64,000 bases of DNA from Pseudomonas tritici (GCF_014268275.3 NZ_CP077084.1:620001-684000); one strand, 5' to 3'. Counted from the stretch's first letter, positions 1 to 9,409 are shown. Notes: generated by a model not told the origin, from the sequence alone. A program made the numbers and translations.

Positions 1-2812
1 TTTGCATCCGTTGATAGACCCGAGTGCGGCGCTGGGCTTGCTGGTGGCCGTCACGGTGTTTTCGGCGATCCTGGCAATCACCCAGGATGCCTTGGGGCTG
101 GCCTGTGCGGCGGCGCTCGGCGGCTTTGCGGCGCCTATCCTCACGTCTACCGGTGCCGGCAACCATGTGGCGCTGTTCAGCTATTTTGCCCTGCTGAATG
201 CAGGCATCCTCGCCATCGCCTGGTTCAAGGCCTGGCGTTTGCTCAACCTGATCGGCTTTGTCGGCACCTTTGGTATCGGCTTCGCCTGGGGTCTGCGCTC
301 CTACACGCCGGAATTGCTGTGGAGCACCGAGCCGTTCCTGATTCTGTTTTTCCTGATGTACCTGACCATCGGCCTATTGTTCGCCCGGCGCAAACTGCTG
401 GAGATGAGCGACGCGCCCGAGGATGACAGCCGTGGCGCGCTGCTGCGCTGGTCGGCGGCCAAGGGTGATTATGTCGACGGCAGCATGTTGTTCGGTCCGC
501 CGCTGGTAGGTTTTGGCTTGCAGTTCGCGCTGGTGCAGCACGTGGAATTCGCCGCCGCGTTCAGCGCGTTGGGCTTGGGCGTCATCTACATGGGGTTGGC
601 CCGGCTGCTGAGCGGCGGGCGCGCCTTGCTGTTGGCGGAGACCTGCCTGGCCCTGGGTGTGATCTTCGCCAGCCTGGCGATTCCCCTCGGGCTGGATGCA
701 CGCTGGACGGCTGCGGCCTGGGCGGTGGAAGGCGCCGGAATCTTCTGGCTGGGCTTGCGTCAACAGCGACCACTGGCGCGAGCGTTCGGCTTGCTGCTGC
801 AACTGGGCTCAGCGGTGGCATTCGTCAGTGAGTTGAGCGTTGGCGAGCACACCTTGCTGGACGGAGCGCCATTGGGTGCGCTGCTGCTGGGCGCGGCGTT
901 GCTGTTCAGCTTTGATCAGTTGCGCAAGGCCTCTACCGAACAAGCGACGGATTGGGAGCGCAAAGGCCTGCCCGTGCTGGCGAGCCTTGGCTTGAGCTTT
1001 TTGTACCTGCTCGCACCCTTGCTGCTGAATACTCAAGGCACGGCTGTCAGTTGGGCAATCGCCGGTCTGGCGACGCTGTTTGTCGGCCTGCGCATTGGTT
1101 CGCGGACCTTCCTGTTCACTGCATTCGCCGTGCAGTTGCTGGGCGGCGCGTTGTTCCTGCTGCGCTTGCAGGGCGGTGACGGGGCGGCGGTATTCAATGC
1201 GGGCTGGAGTGGCTTGCTCACGGCTTCGCTGATCGGCCTGGCGTTGATTGGCGGCATGCTCCTGGCGGCGCGCGATGAGATGGTGCGCGGCGATGTACGG
1301 CTGTTACGTGGCTTGTCGGTGGTTCTGCTGGCGGGTCTTATCCTGATTAATCTCGCGGTGCTGTTCGTCTTGCCTTGGGAGAGCGCGAGCGGCGTATGGG
1401 CGGCCAGCGGTTTGTTGGTCATCTGGCTGAGCCTGTACCTGCAACAGCGCGTCAGCTTTGTGTTCGGCTTGTTGCTGCAACTGATCGGCGGCGGCTCGTT
1501 CCTGTTGGCAGTGCCGGAGTTGCTCGGCCCGTTGACCCGTGAGGGGCTGCGTCCGTTGGCCCATAGCGGTTTCTGGACGCCGATGGTGCTGGGCCTGGCG
1601 GCACTGGTCGGCGCCTGGCGCTTGCAGCGCGAACCCCACGCGCCGGTGTTTGCCGTGTTGAAATTGCAACGCCTGTCCGACTTGCTGCTGGTGTGGGGCA
1701 CGGCTTGGTGGACGCTGGCATTGGTCGGCGAAGTGTTGCGGTTTATCCCGCAAGAGCTGCAGGGCCCGTTCCTGCTCGGCACCGCAGCAGTCAGCGTGGC
1801 GATCTGGGCGTTTCTGTCCGAGCGGCTGCGCTGGGCGTCGCTGGGCATGCTCTGCACCCTGTTGATGCCGGCGGCCGGTGTGGTGTTGCTGGTGTCTGCG
1901 CATAACTATTACCACCCGGCGGCGCAGTACGGTTGGCTGGCTTGGTTGGCGGTGTTTGTGGTGCATTTCATCTCGCTGCGGCGTTTGGCGGCGGTGGTTC
2001 CGGCCAAGGTGCTGAGCGCGGCGCACGTAGTGGGCTGCTGGATGCTGATCGGCGTGCTGGCGCTGGAGGTGCGTTACGGCTTGCTGGTGCTGTCGAGCGA
2101 GTACAACGCCTGGCGCTGGCTGGGCTGGGCGATTCTGCCAAGCCTGTACCTGGTGCTGGCCGCCGCGCCGCGCCGTTGGCCATGGCCGGTATCGGCGTAC
2201 CCAAGGGAATACCGCGTGCTGGCCGCGCTACCGCTGGCGGTGCTGATGTTGGGGTGGTTCTGGCTGGCGAACATCTTCAGCGACGGCACGGCCGAGCCGT
2301 TGCCTTATGTTCCGCTGCTCAACCCATTGGATCTGGGCTTGTTGTTCGCGCTGCTGGGCATTTACCTGTGGTCGCGCAGTGCGGCGCCTGAGCGTGGGCC
2401 GCGTATTGAATTGATCGCCCAGGGCGTGGCGGGTGTCTCGCTGTTCGCCTTCTTTACGGCGTTGGTGATGCGTACCGCTCATCATTGGGGCGGCGTGCCG
2501 TTTCAATTGGATGCGTTGCTGGAGTCGATGCTGGTGCAGGCCGGCCTATCGATCGTCTGGACCTTGATTGCCCTTGGCCTGATGATCGGCGGTCACCTGC
2601 GCCATCGTCGCGAAGTGTGGCTGATCGGCGCGGCGCTGATTGCGGTGGTGGTGGCCAAACTGTTCTTTGTCGAACTGAGCAACCGTGGCGGCCTGGCGCG
2701 GATTGTGTCGTTTATCGGTGTGGGCGGGTTGTTGCTGGTGGTGGGCTACTTTGCGCCGCTGCCGCCAAAACGCGTTGAACCTGTGACTGAAACCGAGGGG
2801 GCGTCTTCTTGA
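1..2812 (+). CDS. DUF2339 family polytopic membrane protein (5' partial)
   Basis: The reading frame is open from the window edge, so the N-terminus is missing; at least 936 residues are visible. Almost the whole protein consists of hydrophobic helices separated by short loops, on the order of 25-30 membrane segments, with a charged cytoplasmic-type loop near visible residues 128-155. This architecture matches the DUF2339 family of giant inner-membrane proteins, whose biochemical role is not established. Its stop codon overlaps the ATG of the following DUF3999 gene (TGATG), so the two are almost certainly translationally coupled. No catalytic or transport motif was recognised. Codon use is the same as in neighbouring genes and there is no sign of transfer. 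The family call is confident; the function is unknown. Confidence 0.85.
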   Translation, partial: LHPLIDPSAALGLLVAVTVFSAILAITQDALGLACAAALGGFAAPILTSTGAGNHVALFSYFALLNAGILAIAWFKAWRLLNLIGFVGTFGIGFAWGLRSYTPELLWSTEPFLILFFLMYLTIGLLFARRKLLEMSDAPEDDSRGALLRWSAAKGDYVDGSMLFGPPLVGFGLQFALVQHVEFAAAFSALGLGVIYMGLARLLSGGRALLLAETCLALGVIFASLAIPLGLDARWTAAAWAVEGAGIFWLGLRQQRPLARAFGLLLQLGSAVAFVSELSVGEHTLLDGAPLGALLLGAALLFSFDQLRKASTEQATDWERKGLPVLASLGLSFLYLLAPLLLNTQGTAVSWAIAGLATLFVGLRIGSRTFLFTAFAVQLLGGALFLLRLQGGDGAAVFNAGWSGLLTASLIGLALIGGMLLAARDEMVRGDVRLLRGLSVVLLAGLILINLAVLFVLPWESASGVWAASGLLVIWLSLYLQQRVSFVFGLLLQLIGGGSFLLAVPELLGPLTREGLRPLAHSGFWTPMVLGLAALVGAWRLQREPHAPVFAVLKLQRLSDLLLVWGTAWWTLALVGEVLRFIPQELQGPFLLGTAAVSVAIWAFLSERLRWASLGMLCTLLMPAAGVVLLVSAHNYYHPAAQYGWLAWLAVFVVHFISLRRLAAVVPAKVLSAAHVVGCWMLIGVLALEVRYGLLVLSSEYNAWRWLGWAILPSLYLVLAAAPRRWPWPVSAYPREYRVLAALPLAVLMLGWFWLANIFSDGTAEPLPYVPLLNPLDLGLLFALLGIYLWSRSAAPERGPRIELIAQGVAGVSLFAFFTALVMRTAHHWGGVPFQLDALLESMLVQAGLSIVWTLIALGLMIGGHLRHRREVWLIGAALIAVVVAKLFFVELSNRGGLARIVSFIGVGGLLLVVGYFAPLPPKRVEPVTETEGASS

Positions 2813-4167
2813 TGGGCAAGCTGAAACTGAGTGGTTTGGCGGTATGGCTGGCGTGTTCGGCAGCCTTTGCACAGGAAGGTCCGTCCGACTTCACCACCCA
2901 GGTACCGCTGGCCGTGAGCGGTAGCGGGCCCTGGTATCGCCTGGAACTGCCACTGGCGGTGCAATTGAGCGCGCGCCAGGCTGATCTCAGCGATGTGCGT
3001 GTGTTCAACGCCGCCGGCGAGCCGCAGGCTTATGCGTTGTCGCGTCAATCTTCGCAACGCACCGAAAGCCGCAACGTCACCGACGTGAAGTGGTTCCCGC
3101 TGTACGCCGCCGACACCCAGCAAGCCCTGCCCGACGTGGTGATGAAAGCCACCAGCACAGGCACCCTGGTGGAAATAAAACCGTCTACCGCGCCAAAGCC
3201 CGGCAAGCAAGTGCTGCGCGGCTGGGTATTGGACGCCAGCGCGATCAAGGCGCCGTTGCAGCAATTGAGCCTGGATTGGAGCCGCGAGCAAGAGGGCTTC
3301 CAGCGTTTCAGCATTGAGGCCAGTGATGACTTGCAGCACTGGCAAGCCTGGGGCGATGGGCAGGTGGCGCGCTTGTCATTCGCCGACGAGCGGGTCGAGC
3401 AGCATGACGTGAACTTGCCTGGGCAATCGGCACGTTACCTGCGCCTTGTCTGGCAAGGCCAGGCGGCGCCGCTGCTGACCTCGGCAAAGCTGGTGAGCGC
3501 GACGAGCAGTAGCCTGCCGATGCCGTTGGTGTGGTCGCAACCCTTGGCGGGCACGCGGCTCAACGCCGGGGAATACAGTTGGCAGTTGCCCACGGGGCTG
3601 AGCATCGAGCGACTGCGCATCGAATTGAAGCAACCCAACACGCTGGCGCCCGTTACGCTGGCGGGGCGCAGGGACAGCAAACAGGCGTGGCAGCCACTGA
3701 GCAATGGCGTGCTGTATCGCCTCACCCAGAATGGCCAGGACGTGGTGCAGGATGAATTGCAGCTGCCGGGCCAAACGGTCGCCGAACTCAAGTTGGCAGT
3801 GGATGAACGCGGCGGCGGCCTGGGCATTGAGGCGCCAGCGCTGCGTTTTGCGGTGCGCGCCACGCAGTTGGTGTTCCTGGCCCGGGGCGAGCCGCCATTT
3901 ACACTGGCGCTGGGGAATGCATCGGTCAAGGCGGCGAACCTTCCGCTTTCGACCTTGATCCCTGACTACAGCGCCGAGCGTCTCAAGGCATTGGGACAAG
4001 CGAAAGTCGCCGGGGAAGTCGCGGTGACGTCGCCGCCGATCGTAGCAGCTGCCGATGCCGGCACGAACTGGAAAAAACTCGGGCTCTGGGCCGTGTTACT
4101 GCTCGGCGTGGCGGCACTGGGCGCCATGGCCTACAGTTTGCTGCGCAAGCCGCCGGTGGCACGTTAA
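2812..4167 (+). CDS. DUF3999 family exported, membrane-anchored protein
   Basis: This 451-residue protein begins with a signal peptide (MGKLKLSGLAVWLACSAAFA), continues as a long beta-rich periplasmic region, and ends in one transmembrane helix near residues 420-443 followed by a basic tail. That is the layout of the DUF3999 family. The ATG overlaps the stop of the upstream DUF2339 gene; a TTG one codon earlier is possible but less likely. The pairing of a huge polytopic protein with a periplasmic, membrane-tethered partner suggests an envelope complex, which is inference from gene order only. No catalytic motif is visible. Confidence 0.85.
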   Translation: MGKLKLSGLAVWLACSAAFAQEGPSDFTTQVPLAVSGSGPWYRLELPLAVQLSARQADLSDVRVFNAAGEPQAYALSRQSSQRTESRNVTDVKWFPLYAADTQQALPDVVMKATSTGTLVEIKPSTAPKPGKQVLRGWVLDASAIKAPLQQLSLDWSREQEGFQRFSIEASDDLQHWQAWGDGQVARLSFADERVEQHDVNLPGQSARYLRLVWQGQAAPLLTSAKLVSATSSSLPMPLVWSQPLAGTRLNAGEYSWQLPTGLSIERLRIELKQPNTLAPVTLAGRRDSKQAWQPLSNGVLYRLTQNGQDVVQDELQLPGQTVAELKLAVDERGGGLGIEAPALRFAVRATQLVFLARGEPPFTLALGNASVKAANLPLSTLIPDYSAERLKALGQAKVAGEVAVTSPPIVAAADAGTNWKKLGLWAVLLLGVAALGAMAYSLLRKPPVAR

Positions 4168-4276
4168 ATAAAGTCCATGAACTCTATTGGGTTTAAATCC
4201 TCTGATAGGAGGAAATACGCCCCGACTCGCGCTAAACTGCGCGGGTTTTCAAGCCACCCATTCTCCGGAGCCATAC

Positions 4277-5287
4277 ATGTCCCGCGTTACCTTGAGTCGC
4301 TATTTGATCGAGCAGACCCGCAGCAACAACACGCCTGCCGATCTGCGCTTCCTTATCGAAGTGGTGGCGCGTGCTTGCAAGGAAATCAGCCACGCCGTGT
4401 CCAAAGGCGCACTGGGTGGTGTCCTGGGCAGCATGGGCACTGAAAACGTGCAGGGCGAAGTGCAGAAGAAGCTCGACGTCATCTCCAACGAGATCCTGCT
4501 CGAAGCCAACGAATGGGGTGGTCACCTGGCCGGCATGGCGTCCGAAGAAATGGACAATGCCTACCAGATCCCGGGCAAGTACCCGAAAGGCGCGTACCTG
4601 CTGGTGTTCGACCCACTGGACGGCTCGTCCAACATCGACATCAACGCTCCCGTCGGCACCATCTTCTCGGTACTGCGTTGCCCTAACGAGTACTTGAGCC
4701 AGAACGAAGCCCTGAACGAAAAGGCCTTCCTGCAGCCAGGCACCGAACAGGTCGCGGCTGGTTACGCGATCTACGGCCCGCAGACCATGCTGGTACTGAC
4801 CCTGGGCGACGGCGTCAAAGGCTTCACCCTGGACCGCGAAATGGGCAGTTTCGTACTGACCCACGAAGACATCACCATTCCTGCGTCCACCCAGGAATTC
4901 GCGATCAACATGTCCAACCAGCGCCACTGGGAAGAACCTGTGACCCGCTACGTAGGCGAGTTGATGGCTGGCGAAGAAGGCCCGTTGAAGAAAAACTTCA
5001 ACATGCGCTGGGTCGCCGCCATGGTGGCCGACGTGCACCGCATCCTGACCCGTGGTGGCTTGTTCATGTACCCTCGCGACAGCCGCGAGCCGTCCAAGCC
5101 GGGCAAATTGCGCCTGATGTATGAAGCCAATCCGATGTCGTTCCTGGTTGAGCAGGCAGGCGGCGCGTCCACCGACGGTCACCAGCGTATCCTCGACATC
5201 CAGCCTGAAGGCCTGCACCAGCGTGTGGCGGTATTCCTGGGTTCGAAAGAAGAAGTTGAGCGTGTGACGGCCTATCACAAGAAGTAA
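4277..5287 (+). CDS. fbp: fructose-1,6-bisphosphatase, class 1
   Basis: Cytosolic enzyme that hydrolyses fructose 1,6-bisphosphate to fructose 6-phosphate, the committed step of gluconeogenesis. The 336-residue product has the normal class I length and carries the metal and substrate motif [10 protein letters not shown] near residue 110, plus the downstream [14 protein letters not shown] and YPRD segments of the family. The start at [10 protein letters not shown] is chosen because GGAG lies 6 bases upstream; a longer in-frame extension to 4187 has no ribosome binding site. It stands alone, followed by a strong intrinsic terminator. Confidence 0.97.
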   Translation: MSRVTLSRYLIEQTRSNNTPADLRFLIEVVARACKEISHAVSKGALGGVLGSMGTENVQGEVQKKLDVISNEILLEANEWGGHLAGMASEEMDNAYQIPGKYPKGAYLLVFDPLDGSSNIDINAPVGTIFSVLRCPNEYLSQNEALNEKAFLQPGTEQVAAGYAIYGPQTMLVLTLGDGVKGFTLDREMGSFVLTHEDITIPASTQEFAINMSNQRHWEEPVTRYVGELMAGEEGPLKKNFNMRWVAAMVADVHRILTRGGLFMYPRDSREPSKPGKLRLMYEANPMSFLVEQAGGASTDGHQRILDIQPEGLHQRVAVFLGSKEEVERVTAYHKK

Positions 5288-5335
5288 GTTGCGGCGATAA
5301 GTGATCGGCGTTATTGGGAGCCGGTTCACCCTTAA

Positions 5336-5377
5336 AGAAGCCCCGAAACGTTTCAGCGTTTTCGGGGCTTTTTTGTT
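5336..5377 (+). terminator. rho-independent terminator after fbp
   Basis: A GC-rich stem (AGCCCCGAAA pairing with TTTCGGGGCT, closing a short loop) is followed directly by a run of T residues. It lies about 50 bases after the fbp stop codon and before the next gene's ribosome binding site. Confidence 0.9.
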
Positions 5378-5463
5378 TTCGTTCGTCGGGAACCAGAAAC
5401 CTCTTTTCCCTTCTAAGCTTCTGGCAGACCCCCATGCTGCTTAGTCCCTCCAGGAGCTTTTCC

Positions 5464-5718
5464 ATGTCGTTACGTCGTCTCGCCTTGCTGACCTTTTGCG
5501 TGCTGTTGGCCGCTTGCAGCAAGGTCAACCAAGAAAATTACGCGAAGCTTTCCGCTGGCATGCCTAAGGCTGAAGTGGAATCACTGCTGGGTCAGCCGAC
5601 TGACTGTTCCGGCGCACTGGGCATGTCCAGCTGCACCTGGGGCGATAAAAACAGCTTTATCAGCGTGCAATATGCCGGTGACAAGGTTCTGATGTTTTCC
5701 GGGCAAGGCCTGAAGTAA
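5464..5718 (+). CDS. small outer-membrane-type lipoprotein, SmpA/OmlA-like
   Basis: 84-residue protein with a lipoprotein signal ending in LAAC-SK (lipidated Cys near residue 16). The mature part (YAKLSAGMPKAEVESLLGQP) resembles the BamE/SmpA/OmlA fold, in which a Gly-Met-x-x-x-x-V motif precedes a glycine-proline turn. AGGAG lies about 10 bases upstream of this ATG, so it is preferred over an upstream ATG at 5434. It is too small and divergent to be called BamE itself; the specific role is unknown. The lipocalin gene follows closely and may be co-transcribed. Confidence 0.85.
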   Translation: MSLRRLALLTFCVLLAACSKVNQENYAKLSAGMPKAEVESLLGQPTDCSGALGMSSCTWGDKNSFISVQYAGDKVLMFSGQGLK

Positions 5719-5748
5719 ACCGGGGCGAAAGCCTGCGGGAGAAGAAGA

Positions 5749-6318
5749 ATGATCCGTTTTGTTTTGTTTCTTTGTGCCAGCCTGTTTTTGGCGGGCTGCG
5801 CCAGCCATTCTGGCGATGATCTGCAACCCAAGACTGCGAGCAACGTCAACCTCAAGCGTTACCAGGGCACTTGGTATGAGTTGGCCCGATTGCCGATGTA
5901 CTTCCAGCGCAACTGCGCGCAGTCCGAAGCCCGCTACACATTGCTGCCTGATGGCGACATGTCGGTGTTCAACCGCTGCCTGACGACCGAGTGGAAGTGG
6001 GAAGAAGCCAAGGGCACGGCTACGCCGCAAGTGCCGGGCAAGACTGACAAGCTTTGGGTGGAATTCAATAACTGGTTTACCGCACTATTGCCGGGCGTTG
6101 CCAAGGGCGATTACTGGGTGTTGTATGTCAGCGATGACTACAAGACCGCGATTGTTGGCAGCCCGAGCCGGCGGTACATGTGGATTTTGTCGCGCACGCC
6201 TACGGTGAGCGCCGACACTCGCGAAGACCTGCTGAGCAGGGCGCGGCAGCAGGGTTATGACACCACGCGGTTGATCTGGCGCACGTCGGACAAGCAGATG
6301 GCGAAGACTTCGCAGTAA
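5749..6318 (+). CDS. blc: bacterial lipocalin (Blc-type lipoprotein)
   Basis: 189-residue lipoprotein with signal MIRFVLFLCASLFLAGC and Cys near residue 17. The mature protein shows the lipocalin motif YQGTWYELARLP near residue 40, and later YWVLYVSDDYKTAIVG and YMWILSRTP, the second and third conserved lipocalin regions. Members bind lysophospholipids or fatty acids at the inner face of the outer membrane. It is 30 bases downstream of another lipoprotein gene and has a purine-rich ribosome binding site. It is followed by a REP pair. Confidence 0.93.
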   Translation: MIRFVLFLCASLFLAGCASHSGDDLQPKTASNVNLKRYQGTWYELARLPMYFQRNCAQSEARYTLLPDGDMSVFNRCLTTEWKWEEAKGTATPQVPGKTDKLWVEFNNWFTALLPGVAKGDYWVLYVSDDYKTAIVGSPSRRYMWILSRTPTVSADTREDLLSRARQQGYDTTRLIWRTSDKQMAKTSQ

Positions 6319-6337
6319 ACGGAAACACTGCCGATCA

Positions 6338-6428
6338 AATGTGGGAGCTGGCTTGCCTGCGATAGCATCACCTCGATATGCCTGACATACCGAGGTGCTT
6401 GCATCGCAGGCAAGCCACCTCCCACATG
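6338..6428. repeat. REPIN (paired REP repeat), class GTGGGAGCTGGCTTGCC
   Basis: Two inverted REP sequences: GTGGGAGCTGGCTTGCCTGC at the left, and its near-perfect reverse complement ending in CCTCCCAC at the right, with about 45 bases between. It lies between the convergent lipocalin and hutF genes. One base of the right arm differs from the left. Confidence 0.9.
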
Positions 6429-6443
6429 TGTTTTAGGGTGTTA

Positions 6444-7808
6444 TTAACTCAGCAAATCTCTCAAGACTTGTGTGAACGCCCGGCTGCTTTCCTCTTCGCC
6501 GGCATGCCGCCCATCCCGCACCACCCACTTCCCGTTAACCAGCACATCACGCACCTGCCGATCCCCACCGGCAAACAACCAGCGATTCAAAATCCCGTCT
6601 TCGCTTGCCGTCGCCAGGTACGGATCATTGCCATCCAGTACCAGCCAATCCGCACGTTTACCCACTTCCAACCGGCCAATCGGCTGCCCCAATGCCTGGG
6701 CGCCGCCGTCCAGCGCCGCGTCAAACAGCGTGCGCCCCACCATCGGCTGATCATCGCGATACAAGCGGTTACGCCGTTGATCGCGCAGGCGCTGGCCGTA
6801 TTCGAGCCAGCGCAATTCCTCCACCACGCTCAGTGACACATGGCTGTCGGAACCGATGCCCATGCGTCCGCCTTGGGCGAGAAAATCCACGGCCGGGAAA
6901 ATCCCGTCACCCAGGTTAGCCTCGGTGGTCAGGCACAAACCGGCAATTGCGCGGCTCTTGGCCATGCGCGTGACCTCTTCAGGATCTGCATGCGTGGCAT
7001 GCACCAGGCACCAGCGTTCATCCACCTCGACATTGTCATACAGCCATTGCAGCGGGCGCTTTCCGCTCCAGGCCAGGCAGTCGTCGACTTCTTTCTGCTG
7101 TTCGGCAATGTGGATATGCACCGGGCACGCCTTGTCGCTGGCGGCCAGCACTGCATGGATTTGCTCGGGCGTGACGGCGCGCAGCGAGTGGAAACACAAC
7201 CCCAACTGCTGCGCCGGCTGTGCTGCCAGGATCGGTTTCAGCCGCGCCTGCAGGTCCAGATAGTGTTCAGTGCTGTTGATAAACCGCCGCTGGCCTTCAT
7301 TCGGTGCCTGGCCGCCAAACCCGGAGTGGGTGTAAAGCACAGGCACCAACGTCAGGCCAATGCCACTGCTGGTCGCTGCCTGGCTGATCTGCCGCGACAA
7401 CTCCGTGCGGTCGGCATACGGCTGGCCGCTGACATCGTGGTGCACATAGTGAAATTCGGCCACCGAGGTATAACCGGCCTTGAGCATCTCGATATACAGC
7501 TGACGCGCGATGACGTGCAATTGCTCCGGACTGATCTTGCCGACCATGCGGTACATCAGGTCGCGCCAGGTCCAGAAACTGTCATTCGGGTTGCCGGCCA
7601 CTTCTGCCAAACCTGCCATTGCACGCTGGAAAGCGTGGGAGTGCAGGTTCGGCATACCCGCCAACACCGGGCCTCTCAGCCGTTCGGCAGCGTCTGCGCT
7701 GGCATTGGCCTCAACCTTTGTCAGCACCCCATCTGCGCTGACTTCAAGACGTACATCGTTGGCCCATCCATTAGGCAGCAGCGCGCGTTCGGCAAAGAAA
7801 GCGGACAT
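6444..7808 (-). CDS. hutF: formimidoylglutamate deiminase
   Basis: Converts N-formimino-L-glutamate to N-formyl-L-glutamate plus ammonia, the fourth step of the five-step histidine pathway. The 454-residue amidohydrolase has the metal-binding NLHSHAFQRAM motif near residue 57 and a second metal region around HIHIAEQ. The start is the ATG giving MSAFFAERALLP; a TTG two codons earlier is possible. It is transcribed divergently from hutC, with an operator-like dyad between them. The presence of hutF with hutG shows that the formylglutamate route is used rather than the one-step formiminoglutamase. Confidence 0.95.
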   Translation of the reverse strand: MSAFFAERALLPNGWANDVRLEVSADGVLTKVEANASADAAERLRGPVLAGMPNLHSHAFQRAMAGLAEVAGNPNDSFWTWRDLMYRMVGKISPEQLHVIARQLYIEMLKAGYTSVAEFHYVHHDVSGQPYADRTELSRQISQAATSSGIGLTLVPVLYTHSGFGGQAPNEGQRRFINSTEHYLDLQARLKPILAAQPAQQLGLCFHSLRAVTPEQIHAVLAASDKACPVHIHIAEQQKEVDDCLAWSGKRPLQWLYDNVEVDERWCLVHATHADPEEVTRMAKSRAIAGLCLTTEANLGDGIFPAVDFLAQGGRMGIGSDSHVSLSVVEELRWLEYGQRLRDQRRNRLYRDDQPMVGRTLFDAALDGGAQALGQPIGRLEVGKRADWLVLDGNDPYLATASEDGILNRWLFAGGDRQVRDVLVNGKWVVRDGRHAGEEESSRAFTQVLRDLLS

Positions 7809-7836
7809 GATCAAGGCACCCCGGTCGTGTGTTTAT

Positions 7837-7853
7837 TTGTATATACATATACA
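7837..7853. promoter_or_regulatory. candidate HutC operator between hutF and hutC
   Basis: The sequence TTGTATATACATATACA sits in the 107-bp gap between the divergent hutF and hutC starts. It closely matches the perfect dyad CTTGTATGTACAAG found in front of hutU, and GntR/HutC-type repressors bind such sites. Its position would allow HutC to control hutF and its own gene together. Binding is inferred from sequence likeness. Confidence 0.65.
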
Positions 7854-7915
7854 GACGTTTGCCTGCTCGGTAAACTCCGGCAATCTATGCATCTTTTCCC
7901 CTGCAAGGATTCCCT

Positions 7916-8665
7916 GTGCCGACTCCGCCTGCCAAGTCTTCGCTGGCTGCCCACATGGACGAAAGTCCGGCGCCCTTGTATGCCCGCGTCAAACAAATGA
8001 TCAGCCAGCAGATCCTCAACGGCAACTGGCCGCCTCATTACCGTGTGCCGTCGGAGAGCGAACTGGTCAGCCAGTTGGGTTTCAGCCGCATGACCATCAA
8101 CCGCGCCCTGCGCGAGCTCACCGCCGAAGGCTTGTTGGTGCGCATGCAGGGCGTCGGCACCTTCGTCGCTGAGCCCAAGAGCCAGTCCGCGCTGTTTGAA
8201 GTGCACAACATTGCCGATGAGATCGCTTCTCGCGGTCATCGACACACCTGCCAAGTCATCACCTTGGGCGAAGAAGCTGCCGGTTCCGAGCGCGCCGTCG
8301 CCCTGGAAATGCGCGAAGGCGGGCGGGTCTTCCACTCGTTGATCGTGCACTTCGAAAACGATATTCCCGTGCAAATCGAAGACCGTTTCGTCAATGCACT
8401 GGTCGCCCCGGAATACCTGCAACAGGATTTCACCCAACAAACGCCCTACGCCTACTTGAACCAGGTTGCACCGTTGACCGAAGGCGAGCACGTGGTCGAA
8501 GCCATCCTCGCTGACGCCGCCGAGTGCAAGCTGCTGCAGATCGAGCCCAGCGAACCGTGCCTGTTGATCCGTCGACGCACCTGGTCGGGCCGCCAGCCGG
8601 TGACGGCTGCGCGTTTGATTCACCCCGGTTCCCGTCACAGCCTGGAAGGACGTTTCAGTAAATGA
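7916..8665 (+). CDS. hutC: histidine utilisation repressor, GntR family
   Basis: Cytosolic DNA-binding repressor of the hut genes; family members are released by urocanate. The N-terminal winged helix-turn-helix (about residues 20-85) includes PSESELVSQLGFSRMTINRAL, the GntR signature, and the C-terminal two thirds is a UTRA ligand-binding domain. The GTG at 7916 gives 249 residues; an in-frame ATG at 7955 (MDESPAPLYARV) is an alternative start. Its stop codon overlaps the hutD start (ATGA), so hutCD form one unit. Confidence 0.94.
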   Translation: MPTPPAKSSLAAHMDESPAPLYARVKQMISQQILNGNWPPHYRVPSESELVSQLGFSRMTINRALRELTAEGLLVRMQGVGTFVAEPKSQSALFEVHNIADEIASRGHRHTCQVITLGEEAAGSERAVALEMREGGRVFHSLIVHFENDIPVQIEDRFVNALVAPEYLQQDFTQQTPYAYLNQVAPLTEGEHVVEAILADAAECKLLQIEPSEPCLLIRRRTWSGRQPVTAARLIHPGSRHSLEGRFSK

Positions 8666-9222
8666 GTTCCGTAAAAGTCTGGCGCGCTGCCGATTACGTG
8701 CGCATGCCCTGGAAAAACGGCGGCGGCAGTACCGAAGAAATCACCCGTGATGCCGGCGCAGGCCTGGATGGCTTTGGCTGGCGCCTGTCGATTGCGGATA
8801 TTGCGGAATCGGGCGGTTTTTCCATCTTCGCCGGCTACCAACGGGTGATCACCGTGATCAAAGGCGCCGGCATGGTGCTGACCGTGGATGGCGAAGAACA
8901 GCGTGGGTTGTTACCGCTGCAACCTTTTGCGTTCAAGGGGGACAGCCAGGTGGAGTGCCGATTGATCACTGGGCCCATCCGCGATTTCAACCTGATCTAT
9001 TCTCCGCAGCGTTACCACGCGCGGCTGCAATGGGTCGACGGTGTGCAGCGTTTCTTCAGTACGGCGCAGACGGTGTTGGTGTTCAGCGTTGTCGATGAGG
9101 TGAAGGTGCTGGACGAGAAATTGGGGCATCACGATTGCCTGCAAATCGACGGTAACACTGGCCTGTTGGACATTTCCGTCGCCGGCCGTAGCTGCATCAT
9201 CGAACTGACCGCACGCGGTTAA
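8662..9222 (+). CDS. hutD: HutD family protein of the histidine pathway
   Basis: 186-residue cupin-like protein of the HutD family, recognised by WKNGGGSTEEI near residue 13 and by DFNLIYSP in the middle. It overlaps hutC by four bases. In P. fluorescens the protein has been proposed to act as a brake on hut expression rather than as an enzyme; its ligand is not known with certainty. No signal peptide. It is followed by a REPIN and then by the regulated hutU promoter, which separates it from the structural operon. Confidence 0.92.
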   Translation: MSSVKVWRAADYVRMPWKNGGGSTEEITRDAGAGLDGFGWRLSIADIAESGGFSIFAGYQRVITVIKGAGMVLTVDGEEQRGLLPLQPFAFKGDSQVECRLITGPIRDFNLIYSPQRYHARLQWVDGVQRFFSTAQTVLVFSVVDEVKVLDEKLGHHDCLQIDGNTGLLDISVAGRSCIIELTARG

Positions 9223-9224
9223 AA

Positions 9225-9315
9225 ATGTGGGAGCTGACTTGCCTGCGACAACGGCGTTTCAGTGCTAAATGTGCTGACTGACACGCCGCCATCGCAGGCA
9301 AGCCAGCTCCCACAA
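9225..9315. repeat. REPIN, class GTGGGAGCTGACTTGCC
   Basis: Inverted REP pair downstream of hutD. The left arm reads TGTGGGAGCTGACTTGCCTG and the right arm AGGCAAGCCAGCTCCCACA, with about 50 bases between. The left arm has one substitution (GACTTG for GGCTTG). Confidence 0.9.
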
Positions 9316-9352
9316 TTGTTTTGTGGGGAACATTAAATCTGTTTCCAGTCTC

Positions 9353-9409
9353 TGCACCAGTTTGTTACCGAATGCCCCAGCGTGGCGCAAAACGACGTTG
9401 TCGTGACAA
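9353..9409. promoter_or_regulatory. possible activator sites upstream of the hutU promoter
   Basis: TGCACCA (9353-9359) matches an NtrC half-site. TTGTTAC (9362-9368) and GTGACAA (9403-9409) form an imperfect inverted pair, and TTGTCGTGACAA is itself nearly palindromic. They lie about 110-170 bases before the sigma-54 promoter, where enhancer-binding proteins act. CbrB and NtrC are known to drive hut expression in P. fluorescens; assignment of these exact bases is a guess. Confidence 0.35.
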
